Assembly (NCBI RefSeq): GCF_031458175.1 | Contig: NZ_JAVDXX010000001.1 | Location: forward strand, 1,240,001-1,304,000 | Length of the DNA: 64,000 bases | Direction: 5' to 3' | Source of the DNA: Pseudoglutamicibacter albus | GTDB lineage: Bacteria; Actinomycetota; Actinomycetes; Actinomycetales; Micrococcaceae | Shown: positions 53,695-63,965 of the stretch, piece after piece | How the letters are laid out: each line of letters begins with the position of its first letter | Position numbering within the stretch: position 1 is the first letter of the stretch | Notes under the pieces: generated by a model | The model's input: only the letters and a program-made list of their open reading frames with translations | What the model was told of the DNA's origin: nothing | Database searches by the model: none | Translations under genes and position numbers: made by a program

Positions 53695-55233
53695 TTATTC
53701 GGGTGATTTACCGAGTGCCTCAGCGACAGCCTTCGCGAACGCGTGGCCGCGGGCCGCATAGGAGGCGAACTGATCCATGGACGCCGATGCTGGCGCGAGC
53801 AGGACGGTGTCGCCTTCCTGTGCAACGCTGAGCGCGTGGCTGACAGCTTGCTTCATGACGGCCTCACCAAGTTCTGGTGTGACCTTATTAGGCTTACCAG
53901 TTTCTCCCACCTGGGTCCGAAGAACGGGGACGTTGGGCGCGTGTTGAGTGAGAGCTTCCTCAAGTGCGCTCGTATCAGTGCCGATCAACACCACTGCCCG
54001 AAGGTGGTGGCTGTGCTGCTGAACAAGTTCGTGGTACTCAACGCCCTTGGCTAATCCGCCAGCTACCCACACCACGCTCGGATACGCAGCCAGTGCCGCA
54101 TGAGCTGCATGCGGATTGGTTGCTTTAGAGTCATCGATCCACGTGACACCATCAGCTTCGGCGATCGTCTGGATGCGGTGCTCACCACGGTCATAGGCCC
54201 TCAAGCCAGCGGCAACACCTTCGGCGTTGATACCGGCAGCACGCGTCAGTGCCGCGGCAGCCAACGCGTTCGCGACAGTGTGATGGGCTGGACGCGGCCC
54301 CAGATCAGATAGCTGCGCAAGCTCTTGGGCCTGCGTGCGGCGCTCCGCGATATAGGCGCGGTCCACCAGCAGGTCCTCAACCACACCAAGCATCGAAACG
54401 GCCGGGCTCTGAGTTGTGAAGCCAATCCCCCGGCACCCTTCAACCACATCGGCTTCTTCAACCATCGCAAGCGTGACCGGATCTTCCGCGTTGAAGATCG
54501 CCGCGATCTTGGTGCGCTCATAGATTTTGGCTTTATCGGCCTTGTACTGTTCAAAACCGCCGTGCCAATCGACGTGATCCTCAGCGATGTTGAGCACCGT
54601 GGATGCCAGCGGAGAGATCGAATACGTATGGTGTAGCTGGAAGCTGGAAAGCTCAACCACCAAAACGTCATAGCCTTGCGGGTCCCGGATTGCATCCAAG
54701 ACCGGCGTTCCAACGTTGCCGACCGCGATCGCACGGAAGCCGTCCTGACGTAGCATCTCCGCTGCCATCGTCACGGTCGTGGTCTTACCGTTGGTGCCGG
54801 TCACGCACAACCATTCCGCTGGTTCGGCCAACTCGCGGCCATCGCGTACACGCCACGCAAGCTCAATCTCGCTCCACACAGGAACCCCGGCTTCGCGCGC
54901 CTGAACCAGCAACGGGTGGCTCGGCCGCCAACCTGGGGAAACAATCACAAGATCAGGTTGTTCACCATCGACCGCAGGCATGGCCTCGACGTGCTCGGTA
55001 CCGAGTTCAACCGATACCGCACCAACAATTTCCAAGGTCTGTTTGCGTTCGCGGTTGTATTCGTTATCAACACCATCGACGACAGCGACCTTCGCGCCGA
55101 GCTCAACCAAAGTGTCAGCGGCTGCGAAACCACTCGCGCCGATGCCGGCTACAACAACACGCAGCCCGCCCCAATCAGCACCCCACGAATCGAGGTGTTC
55201 AAGTCCTCCCAGCATGGGTAGCTGCTTGGTCAT
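53695..55233 (-). CDS. murD: UDP-N-acetylmuramoyl-L-alanine--D-glutamate ligase
   Basis: A 512-residue Mur ligase adding D-Glu. VVVAGIGASGFAAADTL is the N-terminal nucleotide fold, VTGTNGKTTTVTMAAEML the ATP site, and NIAEDHVDWHGGFEQY plus WIDDSKATNPHAA complete the active site. The start at 55233 overlaps the mraY stop (ATGA); the longer frame to 55332 would intrude into mraY. Confidence 0.96.
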   Translation of the reverse strand: MTKQLPMLGGLEHLDSWGADWGGLRVVVAGIGASGFAAADTLVELGAKVAVVDGVDNEYNRERKQTLEIVGAVSVELGTEHVEAMPAVDGEQPDLVIVSPGWRPSHPLLVQAREAGVPVWSEIELAWRVRDGRELAEPAEWLCVTGTNGKTTTVTMAAEMLRQDGFRAIAVGNVGTPVLDAIRDPQGYDVLVVELSSFQLHHTYSISPLASTVLNIAEDHVDWHGGFEQYKADKAKIYERTKIAAIFNAEDPVTLAMVEEADVVEGCRGIGFTTQSPAVSMLGVVEDLLVDRAYIAERRTQAQELAQLSDLGPRPAHHTVANALAAAALTRAAGINAEGVAAGLRAYDRGEHRIQTIAEADGVTWIDDSKATNPHAAHAALAAYPSVVWVAGGLAKGVEYHELVQQHSHHLRAVVLIGTDTSALEEALTQHAPNVPVLRTQVGETGKPNKVTPELGEAVMKQAVSHALSVAQEGDTVLLAPASASMDQFASYAARGHAFAKAVAEALGKSPE

Positions 55234-56339
55234 ACTCTCACCAGCCAGTCCAGATAGAACAAGCACAAGCCCGCGATCACGAACAGGCCGCCCAAGATCC
55301 AGAAACGCACCACAACGGTGACCTCTTGCCACCCCTTGAGCTCAAAGTGGTGCTGGAGTGGAGCCATGAGGAACACGCGTTTGCCACCGGAGAGTTTGAA
55401 GTAGCCGACCTGGATGATCACGGACAGTGAGATCAGCACGAACATGCCCGCAATCACGATCAGTAGCAACTGGGTGCGGCCCAGGATCGCGAACGCCGCT
55501 ACAGCGCCACCGAGCGCGAGCGAGCCGGTGTCGCCCATGAAGATGCGTGCGGGTTTGGTGTTCCACCACAAGAAACCAACGAGCGCACCGATCAGGATCA
55601 CAGCCCAGATCGCAAGATCCATAGGGTCGCGGACTTCGTAGCATCCCCCCGCCATGGCACGATGCGTGCCGCAGCTTTGGGTTTCCTGCCACAACCCGAT
55701 GAGGGCGTACGCTGAGAACACGAAGATCGAAATACCTGTCGCCAAGCCGTCGAGGCCATCAGTCAGGTTTACGCCGTTGGTGGTTGCGGTTGCGATCAAG
55801 TTAGCCCAGATCACGAACAGGACCCCGCCGAAGATAGGGCCTGCAAAGCTCAAATCAAGCCACGGGATATCGCGTGCCGCGGAGATCATCATGGAGCCAG
55901 GCGTGCGGCCCTGCTCATCCGGGAACATGAGCGCAAGCACCGCGAAAGACACGCCCACGATGCCCTGGCCGAGGATCTTCTGCCACGGGGTTAGCCCGAG
56001 CGAACGTTCCTGCCGGATCTTCGCGTAATCGTCAAAGAAACCGACCATGCCCATCCCGGCCATAAGCAACAGCAGCAAGAGGCCCGATGCGGTTGGTCCC
56101 GCGGTCGGCGAACCCAACAGCGCCAGAATCAGGTGAGTCAGGAAGTACGCGAGGATCGCGGCCGTCACGAACACGGCGCCGCCCATCGTGGGGGTTCCGC
56201 GTTTGGACATGTGGCTTTGCGGGCCGTCTTCGCGCACGAACTGCCCATAGCCGCGGCGAGTCAGCAAACGGATGAACAGCGGGGTGCCTGCGAAGGAAAT
56301 GATGAGGGCTATGACGCCACCGAGTACGAGTCCGAGCAT
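55230..56339 (-). CDS. mraY: Phospho-MurNAc-pentapeptide translocase MraY
   Basis: A 369-residue polytopic enzyme that forms lipid I. Motifs: MSKRGTPTMGGAVFV, GFFDDYAKIRQERSLGLTPWQK with its catalytic Asp pair, NLIATATTNGVNLTDGLDGLATG, FLWWNTKPARIFMGDTGSLALG and LMAPLQHHFELKGW. Coupled to murD; 3 nt after murF. Confidence 0.97.
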   Translation of the reverse strand: MLGLVLGGVIALIISFAGTPLFIRLLTRRGYGQFVREDGPQSHMSKRGTPTMGGAVFVTAAILAYFLTHLILALLGSPTAGPTASGLLLLLLMAGMGMVGFFDDYAKIRQERSLGLTPWQKILGQGIVGVSFAVLALMFPDEQGRTPGSMMISAARDIPWLDLSFAGPIFGGVLFVIWANLIATATTNGVNLTDGLDGLATGISIFVFSAYALIGLWQETQSCGTHRAMAGGCYEVRDPMDLAIWAVILIGALVGFLWWNTKPARIFMGDTGSLALGGAVAAFAILGRTQLLLIVIAGMFVLISLSVIIQVGYFKLSGGKRVFLMAPLQHHFELKGWQEVTVVVRFWILGGLFVIAGLCLFYLDWLVRV

Positions 56340-56342
56340 GTA

Positions 56343-57833
56343 TCAGCCCTCCCGTGTCTGCTCAGCGTTAGCGAATTTTTCACCGAACCAGCGTAGTCCT
56401 GCCCCGTTCGAGGATTTGAAGAGCACGACGTCGCCTGGCTGGACGTTATCGTTGAGGAAAGTTTCGGCTTCCTCAGTGGTTTCGAACCAGTATGCCTCTT
56501 CACCCCACGAGCCTTCCTGGACCGCTGCGGAGTGGATCGGTTTAGCGCCGCGGCCCACAACCACCGTTTTAGAGATGTTGAGGCGTACCGCCATGCGGCC
56601 GAGCCGGTCGTGTTCGGTGATGGAGTCTTCGCCGAGTTCGAGCATCTCCCCCAGCACGGCCCATGTGCGGCGGGGCTCGCTGTGCGGGTTTCCACGTTCG
56701 ATCTCAGCGAGCAGCTGGAGGGCTGCCATCATGGATTCCGGGTTGGCGTTGTAGGCGTCGTTGATGACGGTGACGCCGTCTGCGCGGTCAGTGCGTTCCA
56801 TCCGGTGCCGTGAGATTGCCCCGAGTCCGGAGAGAGTGTCTGCGATCAGCCCGGATTCGATCCCGGCTGCGCTGGCCGCGGTCGCCGCGGCCAAAACGTT
56901 GGCTACGTGGTGGCGGCCAACTAGGCCAGAGGTGACTTGCCGGACGGAGCCGTCTGGGAACGTGAGGGCGACGACGGGGTGGCCGCTCCCATCCAGGTGC
57001 ACGTTGGTTCCGTAGACGGCACCAGCGATGTTGTCCTCGCTGTCTCCAGCAGCGCCGAGGGATGCGGTTGCTGGGTCGCTTTCGGTGAAAGCCCAGACGG
57101 GTGCGTGTGCGGCTTCGCGCATGTTCCACACCGTGGAATCGTCCTTATTGAGCACCACAGCGCCCTCAGGGCCGACCGCTTCAACGAGCTCACGTTTGGT
57201 GAGAGCGATGTTTTCGATGCCGCCGAACTCGCCCACGTGGGCGGTGCCGACCATGAGGACCACGCCGATATCTGGTTTGACGATGTCGGCGAGGTAGGCG
57301 ATGTTCCCGCGCTGGGTGGCCCCCATTTCGGCGACCAGGTACCGGGTATCTTCCGTCATCTCGAAGACGGTGAGCGGCAAACCTACCTCGCCGTTATAGG
57401 AGCCTTGCGGAACCACGGTGGGTCCTTTATGGCTCAAAATAGCGCCTAGGAGGTCTTTAGTGGTGGTTTTGCCTGCGGAGCCGGTGATACCGATCACGGT
57501 GAGCTCACCGTGATCGCGGACCGTTTCAACCACGTGGCGGGCAAGCACACCCATCGCGTCAACAACGTTGTTGACGATGACCATCGGCAGCGGCTGACCT
57601 GCGGCGTCGGTGACTTCGCGTTCCCCGAGGACCGCTACCGCGCCGTCGCCGATGGCGCTTGCAGCGAATTCGTGTCCGTCGGTCCTCTCCCCTGGCTTCG
57701 CTACGAACAGCGCGCCGGGGGTGACCTCGCGGGAATCGGTGGTGACTGAACTGACGTGCGCGTCAGTATTCACCGGGCCGTACAGGCGGCCTCCAGTGAC
57801 TTCGGCAAGTTGGGAAATGGTGAGAGTGATCAT
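56343..57833 (-). CDS. murF: UDP-MurNAc-tripeptide--D-alanyl-D-alanine ligase
   Basis: A 496-residue Mur ligase adding D-Ala-D-Ala. ATP site GITGSAGKTTTKDLLGAIL near residue 115; also VAEMGATQRGNIAYLADI, VINDAYNANPESMMAAL and WAVLGEMLELGEDSITEHDR. GTG/ATG-type start at 57833, 17 nt after murE. Confidence 0.96.
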   Translation of the reverse strand: MITLTISQLAEVTGGRLYGPVNTDAHVSSVTTDSREVTPGALFVAKPGERTDGHEFAASAIGDGAVAVLGEREVTDAAGQPLPMVIVNNVVDAMGVLARHVVETVRDHGELTVIGITGSAGKTTTKDLLGAILSHKGPTVVPQGSYNGEVGLPLTVFEMTEDTRYLVAEMGATQRGNIAYLADIVKPDIGVVLMVGTAHVGEFGGIENIALTKRELVEAVGPEGAVVLNKDDSTVWNMREAAHAPVWAFTESDPATASLGAAGDSEDNIAGAVYGTNVHLDGSGHPVVALTFPDGSVRQVTSGLVGRHHVANVLAAATAASAAGIESGLIADTLSGLGAISRHRMERTDRADGVTVINDAYNANPESMMAALQLLAEIERGNPHSEPRRTWAVLGEMLELGEDSITEHDRLGRMAVRLNISKTVVVGRGAKPIHSAAVQEGSWGEEAYWFETTEEAETFLNDNVQPGDVVLFKSSNGAGLRWFGEKFANAEQTREG

Positions 57834-57850
57834 TGTTCTGTGGACTGACT

Positions 57851-59512
57851 CTACTCGGTCTTGCTGGTTTGTTGCACGAGTGCGGCTCTTGCCTCTTCAC
57901 GGTCGTCGATGGGGACCATGATTCCGCTGACTTCCTGGGCGGTTTCATGCCCGCGGCCGGCAAGCAACACAACGTCGTTTTCGTGGGCCATCTGGATGGC
58001 CTGGTGAATGGCTGTGGCACGTGGCGCGGCTTCAATGACCGTCGCGCCGGTGCGTGCGGCCGCTTGTTGCGCTCCTTCGATGACGGCGGCGCGGATGGTT
58101 GCCGGGTCTTCATCGTGCGGATCGTCATCGCTGACGACCACGATGTCAGCGTTTTCTGCTGCGATGCGGCCCATGATGGGGCGTTTGAGTTGATCGCGTT
58201 CCCCGGTTGCACCGAAGATTACGATCACTCGGCCTTCTTGCGTACGCACGGATGCGAGCGCTCGTTCAAGCGCGTCAGGGTTGTGAGCGAAATCGACGAT
58301 TACAGCGGGGCGAGTTGATACGACCTCCATGCGCCCAGGGACGCTCGGGGTCAGCGGGGATGGCTCGGCAGCTATTGCTTCTTGTAGCTTGGCCGCCGGA
58401 ACGCCAGAGGCGATAACCATAACCAACGCGAGCGCTGCGTTGGCGACGTTGAATTCACCTGGCATGTCCACGTGGGCGTCCAGGGTTTGGGACACACCGG
58501 CGCTGTCGGCTGGGCCTGTGAGCGTGAAACGGTAGCCGAGGTGCTCACGGCGGATATTTGTCACGTTCCAGTCGGCTTCCGCACCGTCCTTGGTTTCAGT
58601 AGCGTTCACCGAGAGGGTTTGCACCGGGATGCTCGCGGTTTCAGCGAGTTTCTTACCCCACTCATCGTCTACGAGCACAACCCCGCGACGCGCGTGTTGG
58701 GGGGTGAACAGCTCGGCTTTGACGTTGAAGTATTCCTCCATGGAGCCGTGTAAGTCCAGGTGGTCTTGGGTGAGGTTGGTGAACCCCACAACGTCGTAGA
58801 GCAGCCCACTGATGCGGTGAAAATCGATCGCGTGGGAAGAGACCTCCATCGCGATGGTGTCCACACCGGATTCGCCCATACGGGCCCGCAAAGAATGCAG
58901 CTGGGTCGCTTCTGGAGTGGTGAGTTTAGCCTCGATGGTCTCGGTTCCGGACTGGATTTCGATGGTCCCGATGAGCCCGGTGTGGTGCCCAAGTGCGGTG
59001 AGGAGGGAGCGCACCATGTAGGTTGTGGTGGTTTTGCCGTTGGTTCCGGTAACACCGATGAGGGCTGGCAGCGGCGCTGGGCTCTCACCTGAGCTGTTGG
59101 TGGATGAACTGTAGATGCTTGCGGCGAGATCCCCCAGCTGGGTGCGCAAGTTTTCGGTCACCACAACGGGTGTGCTCGTCGCGCTTGTCTGTTCAGCGCC
59201 AGCCTGCCCCGAAGCAATGATGTCTGCACCGGCGGCGTCGGTCACGATCGCGGCAGCACCGGCCTCGATTGCTTGGGCTGCGAAGCGTGCCCCGTGGGTT
59301 TTCGCCCCAGGTAGAGCCGCATAGAGGTCGGACTCCTGGACGGCACGGGAGTCAAGCGTTATCCCGGTGACTAGGGTTTCAGCTTCGGTGCTGCCGAGGG
59401 TGGCGTGTGGGAAGAGCTGTGCAAGCGTCACACCGGCTGTGTGGTTTGGCCGGAAGGCTCGTTCAGCTTGCGCCGCACTGGTGGGGGTCTCAGACACGGG
59501 TTTCCTTACCAT
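57851..59512 (-). CDS. murE: UDP-MurNAc-L-Ala-D-Glu ligase MurE
   Basis: A 553-residue ligase that adds the third amino acid of the stem peptide. ATP site GVTGTNGKTTTTYMVRSLL; also FTNLTQDHLDLHGSMEEYF and ATGERDQLKRPIMGRIA. The specificity loop reads SDDDPHDEDPAT in place of the DNPR of diaminopimelate-adding MurE, which suggests L-lysine (as in Micrococcaceae). An alternative annotation as a D-Ala-type ligase does not fit. ATG overlaps the ftsI 3' end by 7 nt. The N-terminal ~25 residues and an Ala/Ser/Thr-rich loop near 105-125 are variable. Confidence 0.95.
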   Translation of the reverse strand: MVRKPVSETPTSAAQAERAFRPNHTAGVTLAQLFPHATLGSTEAETLVTGITLDSRAVQESDLYAALPGAKTHGARFAAQAIEAGAAAIVTDAAGADIIASGQAGAEQTSATSTPVVVTENLRTQLGDLAASIYSSSTNSSGESPAPLPALIGVTGTNGKTTTTYMVRSLLTALGHHTGLIGTIEIQSGTETIEAKLTTPEATQLHSLRARMGESGVDTIAMEVSSHAIDFHRISGLLYDVVGFTNLTQDHLDLHGSMEEYFNVKAELFTPQHARRGVVLVDDEWGKKLAETASIPVQTLSVNATETKDGAEADWNVTNIRREHLGYRFTLTGPADSAGVSQTLDAHVDMPGEFNVANAALALVMVIASGVPAAKLQEAIAAEPSPLTPSVPGRMEVVSTRPAVIVDFAHNPDALERALASVRTQEGRVIVIFGATGERDQLKRPIMGRIAAENADIVVVSDDDPHDEDPATIRAAVIEGAQQAAARTGATVIEAAPRATAIHQAIQMAHENDVVLLAGRGHETAQEVSGIMVPIDDREEARAALVQQTSKTE

Positions 59513-61308
59513 GGATAGTTTTGTCGTTCGCCGGAGAATACTTTATATGCTTGCGACTTCGATTCCGTTGGCGCGAGCCCTCGGCTACGTACGGTGGCTT
59601 CCATGATGCGCGTGAATGTGTCCCCGACCGACCAGTCTTTCCAATTACCTTTCGGGTGGTGCATGGTCACGAGTACAAGGTACTGGGGGTCTTCGGCTGG
59701 TACCAGCCCGCCGAAGGCTTGCGAGTGTTGATCGAACTTTCCGCTGGGGCCCTGGGCCTGTGCGGTACCGGTTTTACCGGCTACCCGGTAGCCCGGCATC
59801 TTCATTGCGTACGCGGTGCCGTTGTCAACCACCGATTCCATGGTCCGCATCATGGTTTTCGAGGTTTCCGGGCTGATAACGCGGCGTTTGTCGCCGGTCG
59901 GCGCTTTAGTCTTATTACCTTCCGCGTCGACGTAATTTTCGACGATGGTCGGCGTGATTTGTTCGCCTCCGTTGGCGATGCCTTGGAACATGGATGCGGT
60001 GTTCATGGGTGAGAGCGAATAGCCTTGCCCGAACATTGTGGTGAGGCGTTGACGTTGGTCCCAGTTCTCTGAGTTCAGGAGGATCCCGGGGTTGCCGGGG
60101 CCGAGGCCTACGTCGAGGGAAGAGCCGATGCCGAGGTTCTTCATGAACTCGTAACGATCCTGATCGGTGAGCCGTTCGCCGATCATGACGGTTCCGGTGT
60201 TATAGGAGCGAGCGAAGATGCCGGCTCCAGTCATGTTAAAGGTTGCGTGCGGCATCGAGTCAGAGATGACTTCGGTACCGAACTTTTTCTTATTCGGCAC
60301 TTTGAAGTTTTCCTCGGGTTTGAGTTTGCCTTGCTCATAAGCGAGCGCGAACGTCGGGACTTTACCCGTGGATCCCGGCTCGATCGCTTGGGAGATCGCC
60401 GTGGATGTACGGTAGTCGGCTTCGGTGTCGGCGGGATCGTTGGGGTCCATCGGTGTCGAGTCAGCCAACGCCAGAATGCGCCCGGTTTTAACGTCCATCA
60501 CGATCGCGTTGACCCAGAGGGCGTTGAACTGCTTGCGTTTGGCCATCACGGCTTCTTGGGCGGCCCACTGGATGTCTTGGTCGATTGAGAGCTGCACGTC
60601 TTGGCCGTCAACGGCCTCTTTTTCGGCTAGTGCCGCACCGGGGATGCGGACCCCGTCTGCGGAGCGTTCATAGACGCGTTCCCCTGGGATGCCTTCGAGG
60701 TATTTCTGTTGTGAAAGCTCGATGCCGCTGGCACCTACGCCTTCCGCGTTGGTGAAGCCAAGCACTTGACCTGCGATGGGCCCGTTGGGGTATTCGCGGT
60801 GGGCGCGTTGTTCGCTGGTCATCCACGGGAACCCGACCCGTAGGACGGCTTCCCTGACTTTAGGGGTCACATTTTTCGCGATGACCGAGTACCCGTTCTT
60901 GGGTTGCCCCTCAACACCGAGCATGAGGTCACGAACTTTATCGGGGTCTTTGCCGAGCTCGTATGCGACTTCTTCCGCGGCCTGCTGCGCGGTGATCGTT
61001 TCCCTCTTCCCCGTTTCTGGGTCTTTGCGGGTGAACTCTTCGGTGACGAGGTTCTGGTTGACGATCAGGTCGTAGCGCACTACGGACATCGCGAGGACTT
61101 CGCCCTTGCTGTCGAGGATGCGGCCGCGGACCGGGTGCAACTCCTCAGTGGTTGTGCGTGAGGAGAGCGCGTCTGCTGCGGCCTGTTTGGAGTCGATTCC
61201 TTGAACCCAGATCATGCGCCCAGCAAGCACGAGCATGAGCAAGAGGACAAGCATGAGCAGCGTCCGCATGCGGTAGACGGAGCGAACCTCGGCCGTGCTG
61301 CGTGCCAT
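59506..61308 (-). CDS. ftsI: Septal peptidoglycan transpeptidase FtsI (PBP3, class B)
   Basis: A 600-residue class B penicillin-binding protein. One N-terminal span (LLMLVLLLMLVLAGRMIWVQ) is followed by the dimerisation domain with GQVLGFTNAEGVGASGIE. The transpeptidase has STGK near residue 312, SYNTG, and KTGTAQ near 511. There is no PASTA domain. Partner of FtsW. ftsL lies 27 nt upstream. Confidence 0.96.
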   Translation of the reverse strand: MARSTAEVRSVYRMRTLLMLVLLLMLVLAGRMIWVQGIDSKQAAADALSSRTTTEELHPVRGRILDSKGEVLAMSVVRYDLIVNQNLVTEEFTRKDPETGKRETITAQQAAEEVAYELGKDPDKVRDLMLGVEGQPKNGYSVIAKNVTPKVREAVLRVGFPWMTSEQRAHREYPNGPIAGQVLGFTNAEGVGASGIELSQQKYLEGIPGERVYERSADGVRIPGAALAEKEAVDGQDVQLSIDQDIQWAAQEAVMAKRKQFNALWVNAIVMDVKTGRILALADSTPMDPNDPADTEADYRTSTAISQAIEPGSTGKVPTFALAYEQGKLKPEENFKVPNKKKFGTEVISDSMPHATFNMTGAGIFARSYNTGTVMIGERLTDQDRYEFMKNLGIGSSLDVGLGPGNPGILLNSENWDQRQRLTTMFGQGYSLSPMNTASMFQGIANGGEQITPTIVENYVDAEGNKTKAPTGDKRRVISPETSKTMMRTMESVVDNGTAYAMKMPGYRVAGKTGTAQAQGPSGKFDQHSQAFGGLVPAEDPQYLVLVTMHHPKGNWKDWSVGDTFTRIMEATVRSRGLAPTESKSQAYKVFSGERQNYPW

Positions 61309-61335
61309 GGATGACTCCCCTCGTGTGATTAGTGT

Positions 61336-62172
61336 CTAGTCACCAGCGTTATCTGAGCTGGTCTGCGGACCTGGAATGCTTCCGCCATTGAGGTCCTTAC
61401 CGGAAAACGGCTTGGTGTTCTTTTTATTATCCCCGGCAGCTTCTTTGGCTTTCCCCTTCTTGGAAGGGGTGTCGCTGACCTTGCCGCGCTCCCCTTTCGC
61501 ATCATCACGAGCGCCCTTCTCCGCCGCGCCGCTCTGAGGCGAACCCGCTTTCTCAGAGCCAGCCGCATCCGGGCTTGTCGGTGCGGGAGCCTGTGCGCCC
61601 TGGGCGGTGTTCTGTTTAGCCTTTAGTTCTTGTTGGGCGCGGGCGAGTTCGCGCTCGTTATAGTCAGGTTCGCGCGGGGCCTTGACGTGCGGGCCTTTGG
61701 CGAGATCGTTGCCCTGTTTCTTGGCTTCGGTCGCTTTGCCGTAGATCTCCTTTTTATCCACATCGATCGTGGCAGCACTTCCGGATGCGGTCATTCCCAG
61801 CTGTGCCGCGCGTGCCGCGAGGTTCTGCGGGGACTTCTTGTTGAACAGTTCACTGCTGCGTGCTTCATTGTCTTGCGTGAGCTTCTGCTCCTGCTTTTGC
61901 AGCTGCACGAGTTCGTATTGCCCTTTGGCTACCTTGACGTTGATGCCCAGAGCCGTCGCTACCGTCGCCGCCATGATCACAAGGCACAACAGGATGAAGC
62001 TCAACACTTTCTTGCGGGGCTTGTACTCGATAACCGAGAGCGGTTTCCGCGTTTCAGTGCGAACGCCCTGAGGGGTTTCGGCTACGCGAAGCTGACTCGC
62101 GGTTCCGCTGAATTCCTCGGTTTGCGGTTCCGCGTGGGCGGGTTCGGCCCTGAGCAGTGGTTGCGCGCTCAT
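61336..62172 (-). CDS. ftsL: FtsL-like septum-formation protein with long Lys/Ala tail
   Basis: A 278-residue bitopic protein in the ftsL position. A ~65-residue cytoplasmic part precedes one span ([21 protein letters not shown]) and a coiled coil ([26 protein letters not shown]) with [11 protein letters not shown], the FtsL/FtsB-type end. A further ~130 residues are charged Lys/Ala/Gly/Asp-rich low complexity, longer than in most FtsL proteins. Start overlaps the rsmH stop (ATGA). Confidence 0.85.
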   Translation of the reverse strand: MSAQPLLRAEPAHAEPQTEEFSGTASQLRVAETPQGVRTETRKPLSVIEYKPRKKVLSFILLCLVIMAATVATALGINVKVAKGQYELVQLQKQEQKLTQDNEARSSELFNKKSPQNLAARAAQLGMTASGSAATIDVDKKEIYGKATEAKKQGNDLAKGPHVKAPREPDYNERELARAQQELKAKQNTAQGAQAPAPTSPDAAGSEKAGSPQSGAAEKGARDDAKGERGKVSDTPSKKGKAKEAAGDNKKNTKPFSGKDLNGGSIPGPQTSSDNAGD

Positions 62173-63263
62173 GAGTTCCTCCTAGAGCGATGGCTAAAGC
62201 GGTCTGTGTAGTGGTGGCGGCTGAGGGGTTCGCGGATGCGTTCGACCGCTCGTAGTCTTGCTGCGGCGGCACGGGAGTTTTCTTCGACTTCCCTTTCCGT
62301 CGGTTTCTCGTTGCCGCGGGTTATGAGCCGATATTGGGCTTTGTGTTCTTCGGGTTCGATGGGTAGCCCTACCGGCGCGGATGAGGTCGTTGCTTGCGCG
62401 AAGGCGTATTTAACGAGCCGGTCTTCGAGGGATTGATAGCTCATGACCACGATGCGGCCTCCGTTAGCGACGGCATCGAGGGCTGCAGGTAGCGCGGATT
62501 CAAGGACGGCCAGTTCGTTGTTGACTTCAACGCGGAGCGCTTGGAAGGTCCGTTTGGCGGGGTGTCCGCCCTTGGTTCCGCGCGGGTAGGCGTCGATGAT
62601 GAGCTGGGCGAGTTGCCCGGTCGTCGTGAACGGCTCAGTTTCGCGTGTGCGCAGGATCGCGTCGATGATGCGGCGTGCATGGCGTTCTTCGCCGTAAGCC
62701 TTGAGCACGCGGGTTAGCTGCTGATGCGTGTAGGTATTGACGACCTCGGCCGCGGTGAGTTCCGCGGTGGTGTCCATGCGCATATCGAGCGGGGCGTCGT
62801 AAGAATAGGCGAATCCGCGTTCACGTTCGTCGAGTTGATACGAGGAGACACCGAGGTCGAACAGGATGCCATCGACGGCTTCGATGCCAGCGGTTTCGAG
62901 TGCCTCGTCGATGTTGTCGTAGGTGGTGTGGCACGGCACTAGCCGGTCGCTGTATTCGGTGAGGCGCTCTGATGCCATGACGAGCGCATTGGTGTCGCGG
63001 TCGATACCGATCACGTGGACGTCCGGGTTGCGTGCAAGCAACTGGTAGGTGTGGCCACCCATGCCTAGGGTTGCATCGATAACCCACGGTGTGCGGCCGG
63101 CGTCACGCGCGGCGTCGATTCCGGGTTGCAACAGATCGAGGCAGCGCTCAAGTAACACTGGGACGTGGCGCTCAGCTGCCGACTGCACGCGGCCTGATGC
63201 TGCGCCATCGAAAGCGTGGGCATTAACTGCCTGACTTCCTGCCGCGCGCTTGTTCTTTGTCAC
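62169..63263 (-). CDS. rsmH: 16S rRNA (cytosine-1402-N4)-methyltransferase RsmH (MraW)
   Basis: A 364-residue SAM-dependent methyltransferase of 16S rRNA. Motifs: [88 protein letters not shown] and [16 protein letters not shown] start with GGGAGG upstream. The C-terminus (RRNS) is basic. Confidence 0.97.
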   Translation of the reverse strand: MTKNKRAAGSQAVNAHAFDGAASGRVQSAAERHVPVLLERCLDLLQPGIDAARDAGRTPWVIDATLGMGGHTYQLLARNPDVHVIGIDRDTNALVMASERLTEYSDRLVPCHTTYDNIDEALETAGIEAVDGILFDLGVSSYQLDERERGFAYSYDAPLDMRMDTTAELTAAEVVNTYTHQQLTRVLKAYGEERHARRIIDAILRTRETEPFTTTGQLAQLIIDAYPRGTKGGHPAKRTFQALRVEVNNELAVLESALPAALDAVANGGRIVVMSYQSLEDRLVKYAFAQATTSSAPVGLPIEPEEHKAQYRLITRGNEKPTEREVEENSRAAAARLRAVERIREPLSRHHYTDRFSHRSRRNS

Positions 63264-63533
63264 TGTATTGCCACCTCCCTACGGGGTCTGTTGCTTGTGC
63301 TGATGGTTTAGGTAGAAGTCTTGGTGTTAAAGGCCTGGTGTTGGCAATTCGCTGGTGAACATTCGTTGGTGAAGATGCTCCGAGGGGCTCGTTCCCCCAC
63401 CGCGTCCCTGGCGGCTGGCCCGGCTCAGGGGAAGTTGAGTCGGGATATCCACTGGGTTTCGCGGGAGGAGAGCGCGCCCCTCGGTTTTCCGGTGTTTCTG
63501 ATGCGTTGACTGGCTGGCGTGCCGGCAGGTGGA
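63264..63533 (-). promoter_or_regulatory. mraZ-rsmH intergenic region
   Basis: A 270-bp gap with no gene seen. It contains two adjacent 14-bp copies of ATTCG(C/T)TGGTGAA(C/G) at 63347-63360 and 63361-63374. TGGTG occurs four times in the plus orientation between 63321 and 63372. A promoter for rsmH may lie here; none is clear. Confidence 0.45.
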
Positions 63534-63965
63534 TCAGAAGAATCCGGGTATCACTTCTTCATTTGTGTCTGAGAAGGAATCTTCCTGCTCAGCGAGGTAG
63601 GAGTTCCAGGCCTCGGTGTCCCAGATCTCCGCGCGGCTACCGGCGCCGATCACGGTCACGTCGCGATCGAGACCTGCGTAGGTCCGTAGCGGTTGCGGGA
63701 TGGTCACGCGGCCCTGCTTGTCTGGCACCTCATCAGAGGCACCGGAGAGGAACACGCGAATGTAGTCCCGCGCTTGCTTGGAAGACATCGGGGCGGCCCG
63801 CAACTGCTCGTGGACCGCCTCGAATTCCTTCACGCTGAAAACGTAGATGCATCTTTCTTGGCCTCGGGTCAAGACGAGCCCTTTGCCCAACTCGTCACGA
63901 AACTTGGCCGGAAGAATGATGCGCCCCTTCTCATCAAGACGTGGCGTATACGTCCCAAGGAACAT
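63534..63965 (-). CDS. mraZ: Transcriptional regulator MraZ
   Basis: A 143-residue AbrB-fold protein with two SpoVT/AbrB-like repeats: [25 protein letters not shown] and [31 protein letters not shown]. MraZ oligomers bind direct repeats upstream of their own gene and control the dcw cluster. ATG start preceded by AAGGGG. The upstream promoter and MraZ-binding repeats are mostly outside the window; only 35 bp remain. The C-terminal [13 protein letters not shown] is typical of actinobacteria. Confidence 0.96.
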   Translation of the reverse strand: MFLGTYTPRLDEKGRIILPAKFRDELGKGLVLTRGQERCIYVFSVKEFEAVHEQLRAAPMSSKQARDYIRVFLSGASDEVPDKQGRVTIPQPLRTYAGLDRDVTVIGAGSRAEIWDTEAWNSYLAEQEDSFSDTNEEVIPGFF

